A stretch of 64,000 nucleotides of DNA. Origin: an uncultured Bacillota bacterium. Its GTDB lineage: Bacteria; Bacillota_I; Bacilli_A; RFN20; CAG-826. A model generated the notes under the pieces. That model worked only from the letters and a program-made list of their open reading frames with translations. It was not told where the DNA came from and did no database searches. Below, one piece after another: positions 24,973 to 34,384 of the stretch (positions are counted from its first letter, which is position 1; the number at the start of each line of letters is the position of its first letter). The stretch is taken from the NCBI GenBank assembly GCA_937876465.1, contig CALEHV010000035.1, positions 1 through 64,000 on the forward strand, read 5' to 3'. The translations under genes were made by a program, and so were the position numbers.

Positions 24973-26012
24973 TTTTGTCTCCTCAAATTAGCTTCCATAA
25001 CACCCAAAATAATAATATATGTAGTGATGCCACAGCACGAAACACCTAATATAGGCAAGAAGTGTTCGGTCATATTTACAACATTATAAAATTGTCCATT
25101 TACAAAGTAATCAAATCCTAAATTATATCCATTAACAGAAATTACAATGATTCCTGCTGTGATTGCTCCAACTAACAAAATTACAAATAAATCTCTAATA
25201 TCAAACGACATCTTATGATATCTAGTGCGTTTTGCTTTTGGATCATAACCTCTCGCTTCCATTGCATCAGCAAGTTCTTCACTACGTTGGAATGATGAAA
25301 TAAATAAAGGAATAATAAGCGAAATAATTGCTTTTAATCTTGCAGAAACTTTACCATGTTTAAAATCGACACCACGAGACTCTTGAGCCTTCATAATTCT
25401 GTCTGTTTCATCAAGCAAAGTTGGAATAAATCTAAGTGCAATTGATATTGTCATAGCAACTTCGTGAGCTGGGAATTTAATAAGTTTTAAAGGAGTCAAA
25501 AACCATTCAAGTGCATACGTCAAATCTAATGGTTTTGTTGTTGCAGTTAATATCATTGTTAAGGTTAACATTAAGACAAGTCTTAATATAATCTTTAAAG
25601 ATTGAAATAATGCATCCCAATAAACCTTAAATCCATTGATATCAAAGATTAAATTGCAGTATGGATTTTTAGGTGGAACTATACAGTTAATAATTAATAA
25701 GAAAATAACTACAAACCACATTGATTTTAAACTGCCAAATAACTGCCTAAAACTAACATGAGATGAAATCATTAAAATAATGGTAAATACTAAAAGTATT
25801 CCTCCCATTATAAATGTCATTTTCCAGTCTGTTACTGAAACATTTTTAATTAAGGTTTCACCATTTTCAACCACTTCTAATGGAACAACAATATTGAAAG
25901 GGAAAAAGATTGCTACCATTAATGCAATGAGAGCAAGAATTTTAACCCTTGGATCAATTTTGTGAATAAAGGAGTTAAAAGGAGTGTATTTTCCTAATGT
26001 TAAACCACTCAT
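24969..26012 (-). CDS. ecfT: ECF transporter transmembrane component EcfT
   Basis: A 347-aa membrane protein with the EcfT coupling motifs AQESRGVDF and AMEARGYDP that contact the two ATPases. It is longer than the usual ~265 aa, with a hydrophilic loop after the first helices. It couples EcfA ATP hydrolysis to interchangeable S components such as RibU (71-763) and FolT (31538-32290). Confidence 0.96.
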   Translation of the reverse strand: MSGLTLGKYTPFNSFIHKIDPRVKILALIALMVAIFFPFNIVVPLEVVENGETLIKNVSVTDWKMTFIMGGILLVFTIILMISSHVSFRQLFGSLKSMWFVVIFLLIINCIVPPKNPYCNLIFDINGFKVYWDALFQSLKIILRLVLMLTLTMILTATTKPLDLTYALEWFLTPLKLIKFPAHEVAMTISIALRFIPTLLDETDRIMKAQESRGVDFKHGKVSARLKAIISLIIPLFISSFQRSEELADAMEARGYDPKAKRTRYHKMSFDIRDLFVILLVGAITAGIIVISVNGYNLGFDYFVNGQFYNVVNMTEHFLPILGVSCCGITTYIIILGVMEANLRRQK

Positions 26013-26857
26013 TTTTTGTCTCCTTTGAGTTGTTCCACCAAACTATCAATATCGTGAATTTTAGATAAATCTAATTTGTATCCTTTTGATATCAACTTTT
26101 GAATTGTTTTTGTAAACAATGGAGTTTCAAGATTATATTTTTCAACATCCTCTAAAAATAATTCGCTTGGAGTTGTTTGTTTAATAACCTTTCCAGAGTC
26201 CATTACGATTACATCAGTTGCATATTCGTGAACGATGTTCATGTCGTGAGTAACCAAAATAATCGTTATTCCGTTTTCGTTCAACTTTTTAAATAATTTT
26301 AAAATGTCTTTACAACCTTTTGGATCTAATCCTGCAGTAGGCTCGTCTAAAACAAGTATTTTAGGTTCTAAAGCAAGAATTCCTGCAATTGAAACTCTTC
26401 TACGTTCACCACCAGATAACTCAAAAGGTGATTTTTCATAGTATTCAGGGCCTATAGAAACCTTTTCTAAAGCTTCTCGAGCAATCTTCAACGAATCCTC
26501 TTTGCTAGCCCCAAAATTAGACGGGCCAAATGCTACATCATCCAAAACATTTTCCTCGAAAAGTTGATTTTCAGAAAATTGGAAAACAATTCCAACATGC
26601 TTTCTTAATGGTTGTAACTTTTTAGTTCTATTTTTACTTTTTCTAGCAACAACAAAATTATCAATATGAACTTCACCTTTTGTAGGTACAAGTAAACCGT
26701 TAATTTGTTGAATCAAAGTTGATTTTCCGCAACCAGTTTTGCCAACAATGCAAGTGAAAGAGCCATCTTTAATTGTTAAACAAACATCGTTTAAAGCTTC
26801 ATATTCTAAAGGAGAATCTGGAGAATAGATGAAAGATACATGATCAAAATTAATCAT
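26009..26857 (-). CDS. ecfA2: ECF transporter ATPase EcfA2
   Basis: The 282-aa ATPase has Walker A GKTGCGKST, Q-loop FQFSENQLFE, signature LSGGERRRVSIAGIL, Walker B ILVLDEPTAGLDP and the switch histidine TILVTHDM. Overlaps ecfT by 4 nt and ecfA1 by 8 nt. Confidence 0.96.
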   Translation of the reverse strand: MINFDHVSFIYSPDSPLEYEALNDVCLTIKDGSFTCIVGKTGCGKSTLIQQINGLLVPTKGEVHIDNFVVARKSKNRTKKLQPLRKHVGIVFQFSENQLFEENVLDDVAFGPSNFGASKEDSLKIAREALEKVSIGPEYYEKSPFELSGGERRRVSIAGILALEPKILVLDEPTAGLDPKGCKDILKLFKKLNENGITIILVTHDMNIVHEYATDVIVMDSGKVIKQTTPSELFLEDVEKYNLETPLFTKTIQKLISKGYKLDLSKIHDIDSLVEQLKGDKK

Positions 26858-27641
26858 TTAAATCACCTATCACTTTCTCTAGTCCATTCTCTTTGAGAAT
26901 ATCATTTAATTTTTCTTTGAATGGAATATCAAGTCCCATTTCTTTCAATTTATCTTTATGGGTTAAAAGTTCATTTGGAGTTGTATCAAATGCAACATTG
27001 GTCTCATTAATAACCATAATGCGATCAGAAGCGAAAGCTTCCTCAACATCATGAGTGATAGAAATAATTGCTAATTCAGGATTTTCTTTTCTTAAATTGT
27101 CAATTGTTTCTCTTATTTCTCTTTTGCCTTTAGGGTCAAGCATTGCAGTTGCTTCATCCAAAATAATTAAGTCTGGAGACATTGCTAAAATTCCTGCAAT
27201 AGCAACTCTTTGTTTTTGTCCACCGCTTAAATGTTCAGGTTCTTTTTCCAAATAATCTAACATGCCAACTTTTTCGGCAAACTTATTAATGATAGAATCC
27301 ATTTCTTTTCTTGGAATTCTTCTATTTTCTAATCCAAAAGCGATGTCGTCTTTAACAGTTGCGCCAATAAATTGATTGTCAGGATTTTGGAAAACAATCC
27401 CTATCTTTTGACGTATGCTTCTAATAGTTTTCTTACTATATTCCATTCCAAAGGCTGTTATTTTACCTTCCTTTGGAGTTAATAAACCCATCAAAAGTTT
27501 TGCGATTGTTGATTTGCCTGAACCGTTATGTCCGATAATTGAAGTATATGTTCCGCTTTCAACGCAAAAAGATACGTTCTCAAGAACGTTCCTTTTGTCG
27601 TCATATGAATATGTTAAACCTTTAACCTCAATTATTTTCAT
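26850..27641 (-). CDS. ecfA1: ECF transporter ATPase EcfA1
   Basis: The 263-aa ATPase has Walker A GHNGSGKST, FQNPDNQFIGATV, signature LSGGQKQRVAIAGIL and LIILDEATAMLDP. The start overlaps the dCMP deaminase gene by 14 nt. Forms the heterodimeric motor with EcfA2. Confidence 0.96.
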   Translation of the reverse strand: MKIIEVKGLTYSYDDKRNVLENVSFCVESGTYTSIIGHNGSGKSTIAKLLMGLLTPKEGKITAFGMEYSKKTIRSIRQKIGIVFQNPDNQFIGATVKDDIAFGLENRRIPRKEMDSIINKFAEKVGMLDYLEKEPEHLSGGQKQRVAIAGILAMSPDLIILDEATAMLDPKGKREIRETIDNLRKENPELAIISITHDVEEAFASDRIMVINETNVAFDTTPNELLTHKDKLKEMGLDIPFKEKLNDILKENGLEKVIGDLND

Positions 27642-28113
27642 TTACTAAAATATCTAAATTTCTACCGTCGTATTTACGCACCTTAACACCTGCAAGTTCT
27701 AACATTTTTCTGCTAGCAGTTGTCTCTGTTGTATCGTGATATTTATCATCACCATAAACAACTTCTTTAATGCCTGTTTGAATAATTGCTTTTGTACATT
27801 CATTACATGGGAATAAAGTTACATATAATGTACAGCCCTTTAATGCTGCCCCATTTCTTGTATTTAAAATTGCGTTAAATTCAGCGTGGCAGACATATAA
27901 ATATTTGCTATCTAAGCCTTCACCTTTATTCCATGAAATTTTAGTTTCATCAACTCCACGTGGCATTCCGTTATAACCGTTAGAAACAACCTTGTGATCT
28001 GGATCAACAATACATGCTCCAACTTTAGTATTTGGATCTTTACTTCTAAGGGCGCTTAATTTAGCCATACCCATGAAGTATTCATCCCAATTAATTACTG
28101 CTTTTGGTTCCAT
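27628..28113 (-). CDS. comEB: deoxycytidylate deaminase (ComEB-type)
   Basis: The 161-aa protein has the zinc-dependent cytidine/dCMP deaminase motifs CHAEFNAIL and PCNEC, and the TKVGACIVD and NGYNGMPRG elements typical of dCMP deaminase. It converts dCMP to dUMP, a thymidylate precursor. AAGGAG precedes the ATG. It lies 18 nt after the subtilisin gene and overlaps ecfA1. Confidence 0.94.
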   Translation of the reverse strand: MEPKAVINWDEYFMGMAKLSALRSKDPNTKVGACIVDPDHKVVSNGYNGMPRGVDETKISWNKGEGLDSKYLYVCHAEFNAILNTRNGAALKGCTLYVTLFPCNECTKAIIQTGIKEVVYGDDKYHDTTETTASRKMLELAGVKVRKYDGRNLDILVNENN

Positions 28114-28131
28114 TTTTATATCTCCTTAAAT

Positions 28132-31100
28132 TTAATTTTCTTTTCTTCTTTTATACAAAGTATAAGTAATTCCAATACCCAAGAGTAAACCAGGTAATGC
28201 AAGAACAAATATACTTAATGTTTCGTTGGTAATTCCATTACTATTGAAACGAGCTGATGGCACAGTATATTGATTTCCGTCTCCATCAACGATGAATGGT
28301 GCAAATTGGTCTTCACCATAACGTTGAATAATTGTTTCATAACGTCTCATAGCGTCACTAAATTGAAGTTGTTCAACAAAGTAGGTTTTACTACCGGAGT
28401 ACATATTTTCAAACTCTGTTCTAAGTGTAGGCCAAATTGTCTTCAAATTATCTATATCTGAATCCATACCTGTAACATCACAATACTTATCAGTTTGACT
28501 CATGAAGTAATTGCCCCATGCAGTTGCTTGTTCTTCTGCTGTATACGTTGTTGGTGTTCCACCTTGACCATATGTAATTCCAATAGCACTAACATAGAAT
28601 CGTTTTGATTTAGCAGAAGCAGAAATCGAAATGCTTGATGTTGTTGCATCAGTAATACTGAAAACCAAATCGCTTGATGTAGCAGGCGCTTGGAGAGATT
28701 TGCCATTTACTGTAATTGACGAGCCATCGCTGCCATAAACCAAACAAGTTAATGTAATTTTAGTTATAGGTTGAGCTTTATTTAATGTCATAACCCAGGA
28801 ACCGCCTTTACTACCTGAGCCGAATCTGAATCCACTAGATTCAATGCAAACATAGCTTGTAACTGTATTTGATGCAATAGAAAAATCACTCTGACTTGAT
28901 AAAGTATAGTAGTTGCTTATTGTGTCGCTTTTTAGTTCAGTTGTTGTTCCACTGGTGTTCATTATAATAGTCGCTGTTTTGCTTTGACTTGAAGAACCAA
29001 CATTTGTGACTTCAACCTCATAATAAGAAGTTTTAGTTATTCCGTTCTCGGTATAAGAAACATCAACTTTTTGCATTCCAAGAATCTTTGTATTTGGATC
29101 GTCAATTACCGCTTTATCGGTAACAATCTTGTCATCACCACGTTCATATTCCGCAGTCACAACAATGGAACTCTTATCATATGAACTTCCAAAAGGAACT
29201 TTATTCAAAGAATAACCAGTAACATAAATTTTTGTTAAAGCTGGAGCTGCTAAAACCTCAATTGTTGCTACATCAGTAAATCCACCATCTTCAGTGGTAA
29301 CAGTAATATGAGCAGTACCTGTTGAAACGGCAGTTACTAATCCTGTATCACTAACTGTTGCAATTGTTGGTGCATCAGATTCATACGAAACATTTTTGTT
29401 AGTTGCATTTCCTGGAGCAACAGTAGCAGTTAATGGAGCTGTCTCAGAAGTATCTAGGGATAAACTTTTTGGCGAAATTGTTACTCCAGTTACAGAAACT
29501 GCTTGTTGAGATTCCCAAACATAAAGTTTAGGCAGCAACATTGTAGTACTTACATTACTTGTGTAATTGCAGAATCTTGGACTTTGCACATTGTACATCC
29601 ATTTACCATATGAAGAATCTGTGCAAGCAACAGTTGCGAAATCATTATTATCAATTGAGATTGTCCAAGTAGTAGTTCCACTACCAGTTGTATTGAGTGA
29701 TCTTGCACTACTAGTACCAATTAATTTATTTGTAGGAGAAGCGATTTGAAAAATAGTCCAATTATTATTGTCTTTTCCTAAAAGGAACTCGGTTGCTCCA
29801 GATGGTACTGTTGTAATTGTTTTATTGTCGCTTGAATATACCAAACCATCTAATTTTGAGAAATATGAAGTATTAAAACCACCCGCTACATAAGTTCCGC
29901 TTGTGAACAATATCTTTGATCCTTCTTTAAGTTGAGAAACATCTTCTACAAGCTTCCAAGAATAAACACCTGGGTCTGGTGATTCCTTTTCTACGGTAAT
30001 AGTAATTGAATCTTCGAAACTACCATCGTTAGTTAAAACACCTACTTCAGTAGTGCCTTCACTAACACCATGGACAAGACCTGTATCTTCATCGACAGTA
30101 CAAATATCTTCATCGTTTGAAATCCAGAATACGCTTTTATCTGAAGCAGTACTTGGTATAACTGTAGCGTGCAATTGTAAGTCTTCACCAACATCAATAG
30201 TTGTACTATCGCCTTCATCAATTGAAACTCCAGTAACAGGAACAACGCTAGAATTAATCAATTCACCAATATCTAAACGACCATAACCAAAGGTTTGACT
30301 CCAATTTGAATCGTTTAATTTAGTAGCAGAGGCATATAAATCTGATTCAAAATCAGTTTGTGTTTTACCTGGGTTTGCTTGTTTCCATAAAGCTGCTGCA
30401 CCAGCAACAATTGGAGAAGCAAAAGATGTGCCGTGTGTGTCTTTATATGTGTGGGTTCCGTTTCCGCTACCATCTGCAACACAAACTTGTCCTGGAGCAA
30501 CAATATCAACATTGTTGATTCCGGCTGTAGTTTCAGAATTGTAGTTAGAATAAGAGGCTTTTGTTGTAAAAGCTTGATTGTCTTCCAAAGCACCAACACC
30601 AATAACATAATTTGTATGGGCTGGATACGTAGATGCAGAAGTATTTTTGTTACCAGCAGCAGCACAAATAATAGTTCCTGCAGTATTTAATTTTTTGTAA
30701 TCCGCAGATAAGTTTGTCCACCCTGAAGACGATGCTTCAAAGGACATGTTAATAACATCAACGCCTAAAGATAGACATTGTTGCAAAGCAAATTGAACTT
30801 CATAGTATCTATATGCAGTTCTAAAAATAATAAGTTCAACATTTGGTGCAATTCCAACGCCACCAACTCCATTAATAGAGGCAGCTAAAGTTGCTGCAAC
30901 GTTTGTTCCATGGTTACTAGTGGATGCAACATCATAGTTGTGATTTAAACAAGTAGGAAAACTTTTTAAAGTGTAATAAGTAACTTGGTTATCTGTATCA
31001 TTTCCCTTAATGTACATTGAACTAGAACTGATAATTGAATTTCCGTTTTTATCCTTAAAATCTGGATGATCCATATCAATTCCGTTATCAATAATTGCAA

Positions 31101-31359
31101 CTTTGATGGAATCGCCTTTATAGGTGTCCCAAATGGTTTCGATATCGCCGAGGCCATTCGGTGACATGTGATAAGATTCTTTTAAAGTAGCATAATTTGT
31201 ATCAGTTGGAACATAAGAAGGAATAGCATTTTCAACATGACCAACATCTTTCATTACAGCGGTGAGAGGTTGAGCATATTCATGATCACCTATGAGCGCG
31301 CATAAAGAAAAACTCATCATTGCGATAGGAAATATAACGAAGAATTTTTTGTTTTTCAT
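28132..31359 (-). CDS. cell-surface subtilisin-like (S8) protease with Ig-like domains and membrane tail
   Basis: A 1075-aa exported protein. The start at 31359 gives a signal peptide (MKNKKFFVIFPIAMM...) after TAGGAG. The S8 domain spans about residues 70-375: Asp91 (IIDNGID), His150 (NHGTNVAA), oxyanion Asn237 (AAGN) and Ser312 (HGTSFASP). Then come a BIG_2 Ig-like domain, a module ending SPRFCNYTSN...MLLPKLY (about 475-620), a second BIG_2 domain, a Big_3-like domain, and a beta-rich segment. A C-terminal helical module and a hydrophobic helix ending YKRRKEN anchor it. The triad is complete, so it should be active at the surface. It sits inside a housekeeping gene string. Confidence 0.9.
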   Translation of the reverse strand: MKNKKFFVIFPIAMMSFSLCALIGDHEYAQPLTAVMKDVGHVENAIPSYVPTDTNYATLKESYHMSPNGLGDIETIWDTYKGDSIKVAIIDNGIDMDHPDFKDKNGNSIISSSSMYIKGNDTDNQVTYYTLKSFPTCLNHNYDVASTSNHGTNVAATLAASINGVGGVGIAPNVELIIFRTAYRYYEVQFALQQCLSLGVDVINMSFEASSSGWTNLSADYKKLNTAGTIICAAAGNKNTSASTYPAHTNYVIGVGALEDNQAFTTKASYSNYNSETTAGINNVDIVAPGQVCVADGSGNGTHTYKDTHGTSFASPIVAGAAALWKQANPGKTQTDFESDLYASATKLNDSNWSQTFGYGRLDIGELINSSVVPVTGVSIDEGDSTTIDVGEDLQLHATVIPSTASDKSVFWISNDEDICTVDEDTGLVHGVSEGTTEVGVLTNDGSFEDSITITVEKESPDPGVYSWKLVEDVSQLKEGSKILFTSGTYVAGGFNTSYFSKLDGLVYSSDNKTITTVPSGATEFLLGKDNNNWTIFQIASPTNKLIGTSSARSLNTTGSGTTTWTISIDNNDFATVACTDSSYGKWMYNVQSPRFCNYTSNVSTTMLLPKLYVWESQQAVSVTGVTISPKSLSLDTSETAPLTATVAPGNATNKNVSYESDAPTIATVSDTGLVTAVSTGTAHITVTTEDGGFTDVATIEVLAAPALTKIYVTGYSLNKVPFGSSYDKSSIVVTAEYERGDDKIVTDKAVIDDPNTKILGMQKVDVSYTENGITKTSYYEVEVTNVGSSSQSKTATIIMNTSGTTTELKSDTISNYYTLSSQSDFSIASNTVTSYVCIESSGFRFGSGSKGGSWVMTLNKAQPITKITLTCLVYGSDGSSITVNGKSLQAPATSSDLVFSITDATTSSISISASAKSKRFYVSAIGITYGQGGTPTTYTAEEQATAWGNYFMSQTDKYCDVTGMDSDIDNLKTIWPTLRTEFENMYSGSKTYFVEQLQFSDAMRRYETIIQRYGEDQFAPFIVDGDGNQYTVPSARFNSNGITNETLSIFVLALPGLLLGIGITYTLYKRRKEN

Positions 31360-31366
31360 AAAACTC

Positions 31367-31534
31367 CTAAATATTGCAGATGACAATAATGCAAGCAATC
31401 ATAAGCACAGCAATAACTCCACAAACTATCAAAATCCACCAGGGGAAATGATAACCTGATTCTCTTTTCTGCTCTTCGGTTAATAAAGAGTCATCAACCT
31501 TAAGATCTTTAGTTGGCCTATTTTTCTCTTCCAT
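31367..31534 (-). CDS. 55-aa single-span membrane peptide
   Basis: ATG at 31532-31534 and stop TAG at 31367-31369 define 55 codons. The hydrophilic N-terminal half (begins MEEKNRPTKDLK) is followed by YHFPWW and a strongly hydrophobic stretch to the end, so a single N-in or N-out helix is expected. It starts 3 nt after the folT stop and ends 7 nt before the subtilisin ATG, in the same string, and its tail carries the ribosome-binding site of the protease gene. Possible partner or regulator of the protease; unknown. Weak ribosome-binding site of its own. Confidence 0.6.
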   Translation of the reverse strand: MEEKNRPTKDLKVDDSLLTEEQKRESGYHFPWWILIVCGVIAVLMIACIIVICNI

Positions 31535-31537
31535 AAT

Positions 31538-32290
31538 TTAAACGTGATTCTTATTAAAGAATACCTTATTTGTTAATTTTAATAAATATCCAACTACAAC
31601 TGTGTTGAGTGGGATATTGATAAAGAAAACGATAGATTGAAAGAATAAAATGACAAGAAAATCAACTTCAAAAAATATAGATTTCACAATTGTATTGCCG
31701 ATTAACATTACGATTATTTCAGCAATCAAACATGTGAAAGCAACAGACATAATATTTATATCGCCACTTCTTATGAAGTGTTTGTTTATAAAATAGACGA
31801 TTATTAAGATTAAGAAGCACATCACAAATGATAGACTAAAGATTAGTATTTTTTGCCATAATTCAAAGTTAACAGAACCAACTTTATTGTTAAGCAAACC
31901 ATACACTAAAACAAACGTCCATAATGCAAATAAAGTTGCACCAAAAATTATTAATAAAATCTTCTCGTTTTTAATTTTTTTGAATAATTGATAAACGCAC
32001 CACGGCAAAATTCCAAGCAAAGTGTATATCAAAGTAAACCAAGGATTAATTGAATAACCTAATGCGTTTGGAACTAGTAATATTCCTAAAATATCACTTG
32101 CACCACCAATTACTCCTCCAAATAAAGGTCCTAAAAGTAAGCTAGCAAAAATTATTAAAGCAGGGCCTATTGAAATACGAACAAATGGAAGAACTGGAAT
32201 ATTTTGAATAGACAAAAATCTTGTAAAGATGACAGTTAAAGCCAAAATTAAACCAGATAAGCAAATCTTTGTAACGGTATTTAATTTCAT
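31538..32290 (-). CDS. folT: folate ECF transporter S component FolT
   Basis: The 250-aa membrane protein has six or so segments and the S-component signature RISIGPALIIFASLLLGP, then GGVIGGASDILG near residue 62, typical of the FolT family. The 4-nt overlap with folC (polyglutamylation traps folate in the cell) supports folate as substrate. Energised by EcfA1A2T, encoded downstream in the same string. Confidence 0.88.
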   Translation of the reverse strand: MKLNTVTKICLSGLILALTVIFTRFLSIQNIPVLPFVRISIGPALIIFASLLLGPLFGGVIGGASDILGILLVPNALGYSINPWFTLIYTLLGILPWCVYQLFKKIKNEKILLIIFGATLFALWTFVLVYGLLNNKVGSVNFELWQKILIFSLSFVMCFLILIIVYFINKHFIRSGDINIMSVAFTCLIAEIIVMLIGNTIVKSIFFEVDFLVILFFQSIVFFINIPLNTVVVGYLLKLTNKVFFNKNHV

Positions 32291-33501
32291 TTTTTAAACT
32301 CATTTCTTACTAATCCTGCAAATGCAAGTGAACCAGTTACTAAAACTACATCGTCTGGGTATTCATTTAATTTATCTGTAATTGCTTTTTTATAATCGGA
32401 TTCAAAATGATAATCATCCAAATATAAGAAATATTCTTCTTCTTTTCTTGCACGAACATGATCAAAAGTAGTCAAAGTTACATCTTGAGCAATGTTCGAT
32501 AACGATATAAGCATTGTCTCAATGTTTTTATCTCTAAATGATGCAAAAATAACATGAATTGGACGTTCTTCAGCCTTTTGAATTGATTCACATAATTGAG
32601 AAATAGCTGCAGGATTATGTCCTCCATCAACTATTAAATTTTTACTTAAATATTCAAAACGAGCAGGTAAAATTGAAGCCTTTAAACCTTCTCTAATTGA
32701 GGATTCCTCGACTGGTAAAATTGAAGAAACAATCTTAGTTGCTTCAATAGCTAAAGATGCATTCAAGCATTGATAAATAGCATTCGTATTGATGATTAAA
32801 TTGTTGTATGGGCGATAGTAAAAATCAACTTTTCCGTCTTCGATTTTTTCGTTGTGAAAATCATCCACAACATAAACTTGAGAACCCATATCTTTGGCGT
32901 ATTCTCTAATCGCATATTCTGCAGTTTCTTCTAATTTTCCTGTTAAAACTGGCACATTTTCCTTAATAATGCCTGCTTTGTTATATGCAATTTCAGAAAT
33001 TGAAGTGCCTAAATATGCAGTATGTTCAAGACTTACGTTTGTAATAATACTAAGAATTGGGGTGATGATGTTTGTTGCATCAATGAAACCGCCCATTCCT
33101 ACTTCAACAATAACTAAGTCTAAATTGTTTTTAATAAAATACTGATACGCTAAAAAAGTTTGTATTTCAAAAGAGCTTAAATGAAATTTTTCAAATTCTT
33201 TTTGGTAATTTTCAAAAAGAGAAAGATATTCTTCTTCTGATATATTTTTGTCATCAATAAAAATTGATTCGGTAACATTAATTAAATATGGAGAATGATA
33301 CATTCCGACTTTCAAACCTTGTTTCTTGTAAATATTGAAAAGAAAGTTTGCAGTTGATCCTTTTCCGTTTGTACCAGTTATATGGATGGATTTAATTGGA
33401 AAAGAAAAATTCATATGTTCGAGAAATTTATCGTAATTCTCTCTTTCATATGTCGAGTAGTTATGAGTTTTAAAGTATTCATGTAATTCTTCTATTGTCA
33501 T
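32287..33501 (-). CDS. folC: folylpolyglutamate synthase / dihydrofolate synthase FolC
   Basis: A 404-aa Mur-ligase-fold enzyme with the ATP-binding ITGTNGKGSTANF, YHSPYL, and VEVGMGGFIDATNII motifs and the C-terminal DGGHNPAA. It adds glutamate to folates with ATP. Overlaps smpB and folT by 4 nt at each end (ATGA). Confidence 0.96.
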   Translation of the reverse strand: MTIEELHEYFKTHNYSTYERENYDKFLEHMNFSFPIKSIHITGTNGKGSTANFLFNIYKKQGLKVGMYHSPYLINVTESIFIDDKNISEEEYLSLFENYQKEFEKFHLSSFEIQTFLAYQYFIKNNLDLVIVEVGMGGFIDATNIITPILSIITNVSLEHTAYLGTSISEIAYNKAGIIKENVPVLTGKLEETAEYAIREYAKDMGSQVYVVDDFHNEKIEDGKVDFYYRPYNNLIINTNAIYQCLNASLAIEATKIVSSILPVEESSIREGLKASILPARFEYLSKNLIVDGGHNPAAISQLCESIQKAEERPIHVIFASFRDKNIETMLISLSNIAQDVTLTTFDHVRARKEEEYFLYLDDYHFESDYKKAITDKLNEYPDDVVLVTGSLAFAGLVRNEFKK

Positions 33502-33965
33502 AAATCCCTACCCATATTTTTCTTTGCTTTATCCATCATGCGTTTGTCATCTCTTTCCTTCATGACTTCACGCTTATCAAATTTCTTTTTACCTTTACCT
33601 AAAGCAATTTCAACTTTAGCTTTACCACGATTAAGATAAACTTTTGTTGGAATAATTTGTAGAGCTTTTTCTTGAGCTTTTCTTTCTAATTTAAACAATT
33701 CTTTTTTATGTAATAAAAGTTTACGTGTTCTATTTGGCTCGTGGTTAAAAATATTTCCAGATTCATATTGAGCAATGTGCATGTTTAAAATAAAAGCTTC
33801 TCCATTACGAATTAGAACGTAAGCATCATTTAATGTTGCACCATTTTTACGTAAGGATTTAATTTCAGTACCTTTTAGTTCGATTCCACATTCAATGAAG
33901 TCGTCTAAGAAGTAGTTGAAGTACGCTTTTGAATTTTTAACTAAAATCTTATTATGATTTTCCAT
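33498..33965 (-). CDS. smpB: SsrA-binding protein SmpB
   Basis: The 155-aa tmRNA partner for trans-translation has SKAYFNYFL, ECGIELKGTEIKSLR, NHEPNRTRKLLLHK, and a basic C-terminal tail (DKAKKNMGRDL). Start 33965 (MENHNKILVKN) fits the family; the frame is open to 34016. No Shine-Dalgarno; a TATAAT lies 7 nt upstream of the ATG, so the message is probably leaderless. First gene of the long string to truA. The tmRNA gene itself was not found nearby. Confidence 0.96.
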   Translation of the reverse strand: MENHNKILVKNSKAYFNYFLDDFIECGIELKGTEIKSLRKNGATLNDAYVLIRNGEAFILNMHIAQYESGNIFNHEPNRTRKLLLHKKELFKLERKAQEKALQIIPTKVYLNRGKAKVEIALGKGKKKFDKREVMKERDDKRMMDKAKKNMGRDL

Positions 33966-34384
33966 GCAATTGATTATAAATGAAAAACAATAAAAAAAAT
34001 ATTGTTTTATAAACATTCTAAAATTAGCAGATTTCTCAAAAACAATTTAGATAGAATTTTTTAATTAATAAATGTAGTTATGTAATTATTGCAACTATAA
34101 TTTTGTTTTTTCATTTTTAAAGAATTAACAGAAACAAATTATAAAGAACTATATCAAAACCAATATTTGATTATTTTTAAAACGACAACCTTAGTCAAAA
34201 TTTAGGCATATCGTTAAAATAAAAAAATCCCTTAGATTAAAATCGAATTAAACATTTAAGCTCTTATTTAATTATAGCGATACAAAATATTTAAAATAAA
34301 AACTTTCTGATATGACTTTTCGACAAGCATAATAAAGAAAATTTATAAAAACTTAATAGATGATTAAAAAAATCAATCATCATG
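33966..34384. other. AT-rich intergenic region
   Basis: No ORF of note. Minus strand TATAAT at 33973-33978 is the likely smpB promoter; an A/T hairpin (AAAACAATA and TATTGTTTT, 33984-34008) lies just upstream of it. At 34185-34225 a hairpin with AACGA/TCGTT and CCT/AGG pairs followed by TTTTAAAA on the minus strand resembles a weak terminator or small RNA end. No tmRNA was recognised. Confidence 0.5.

Noticed and set aside
33966..34384. A tmRNA (ssrA) gene next to smpB
   Set aside because: No alanine-tRNA-like ends or tag reading frame could be recognised.
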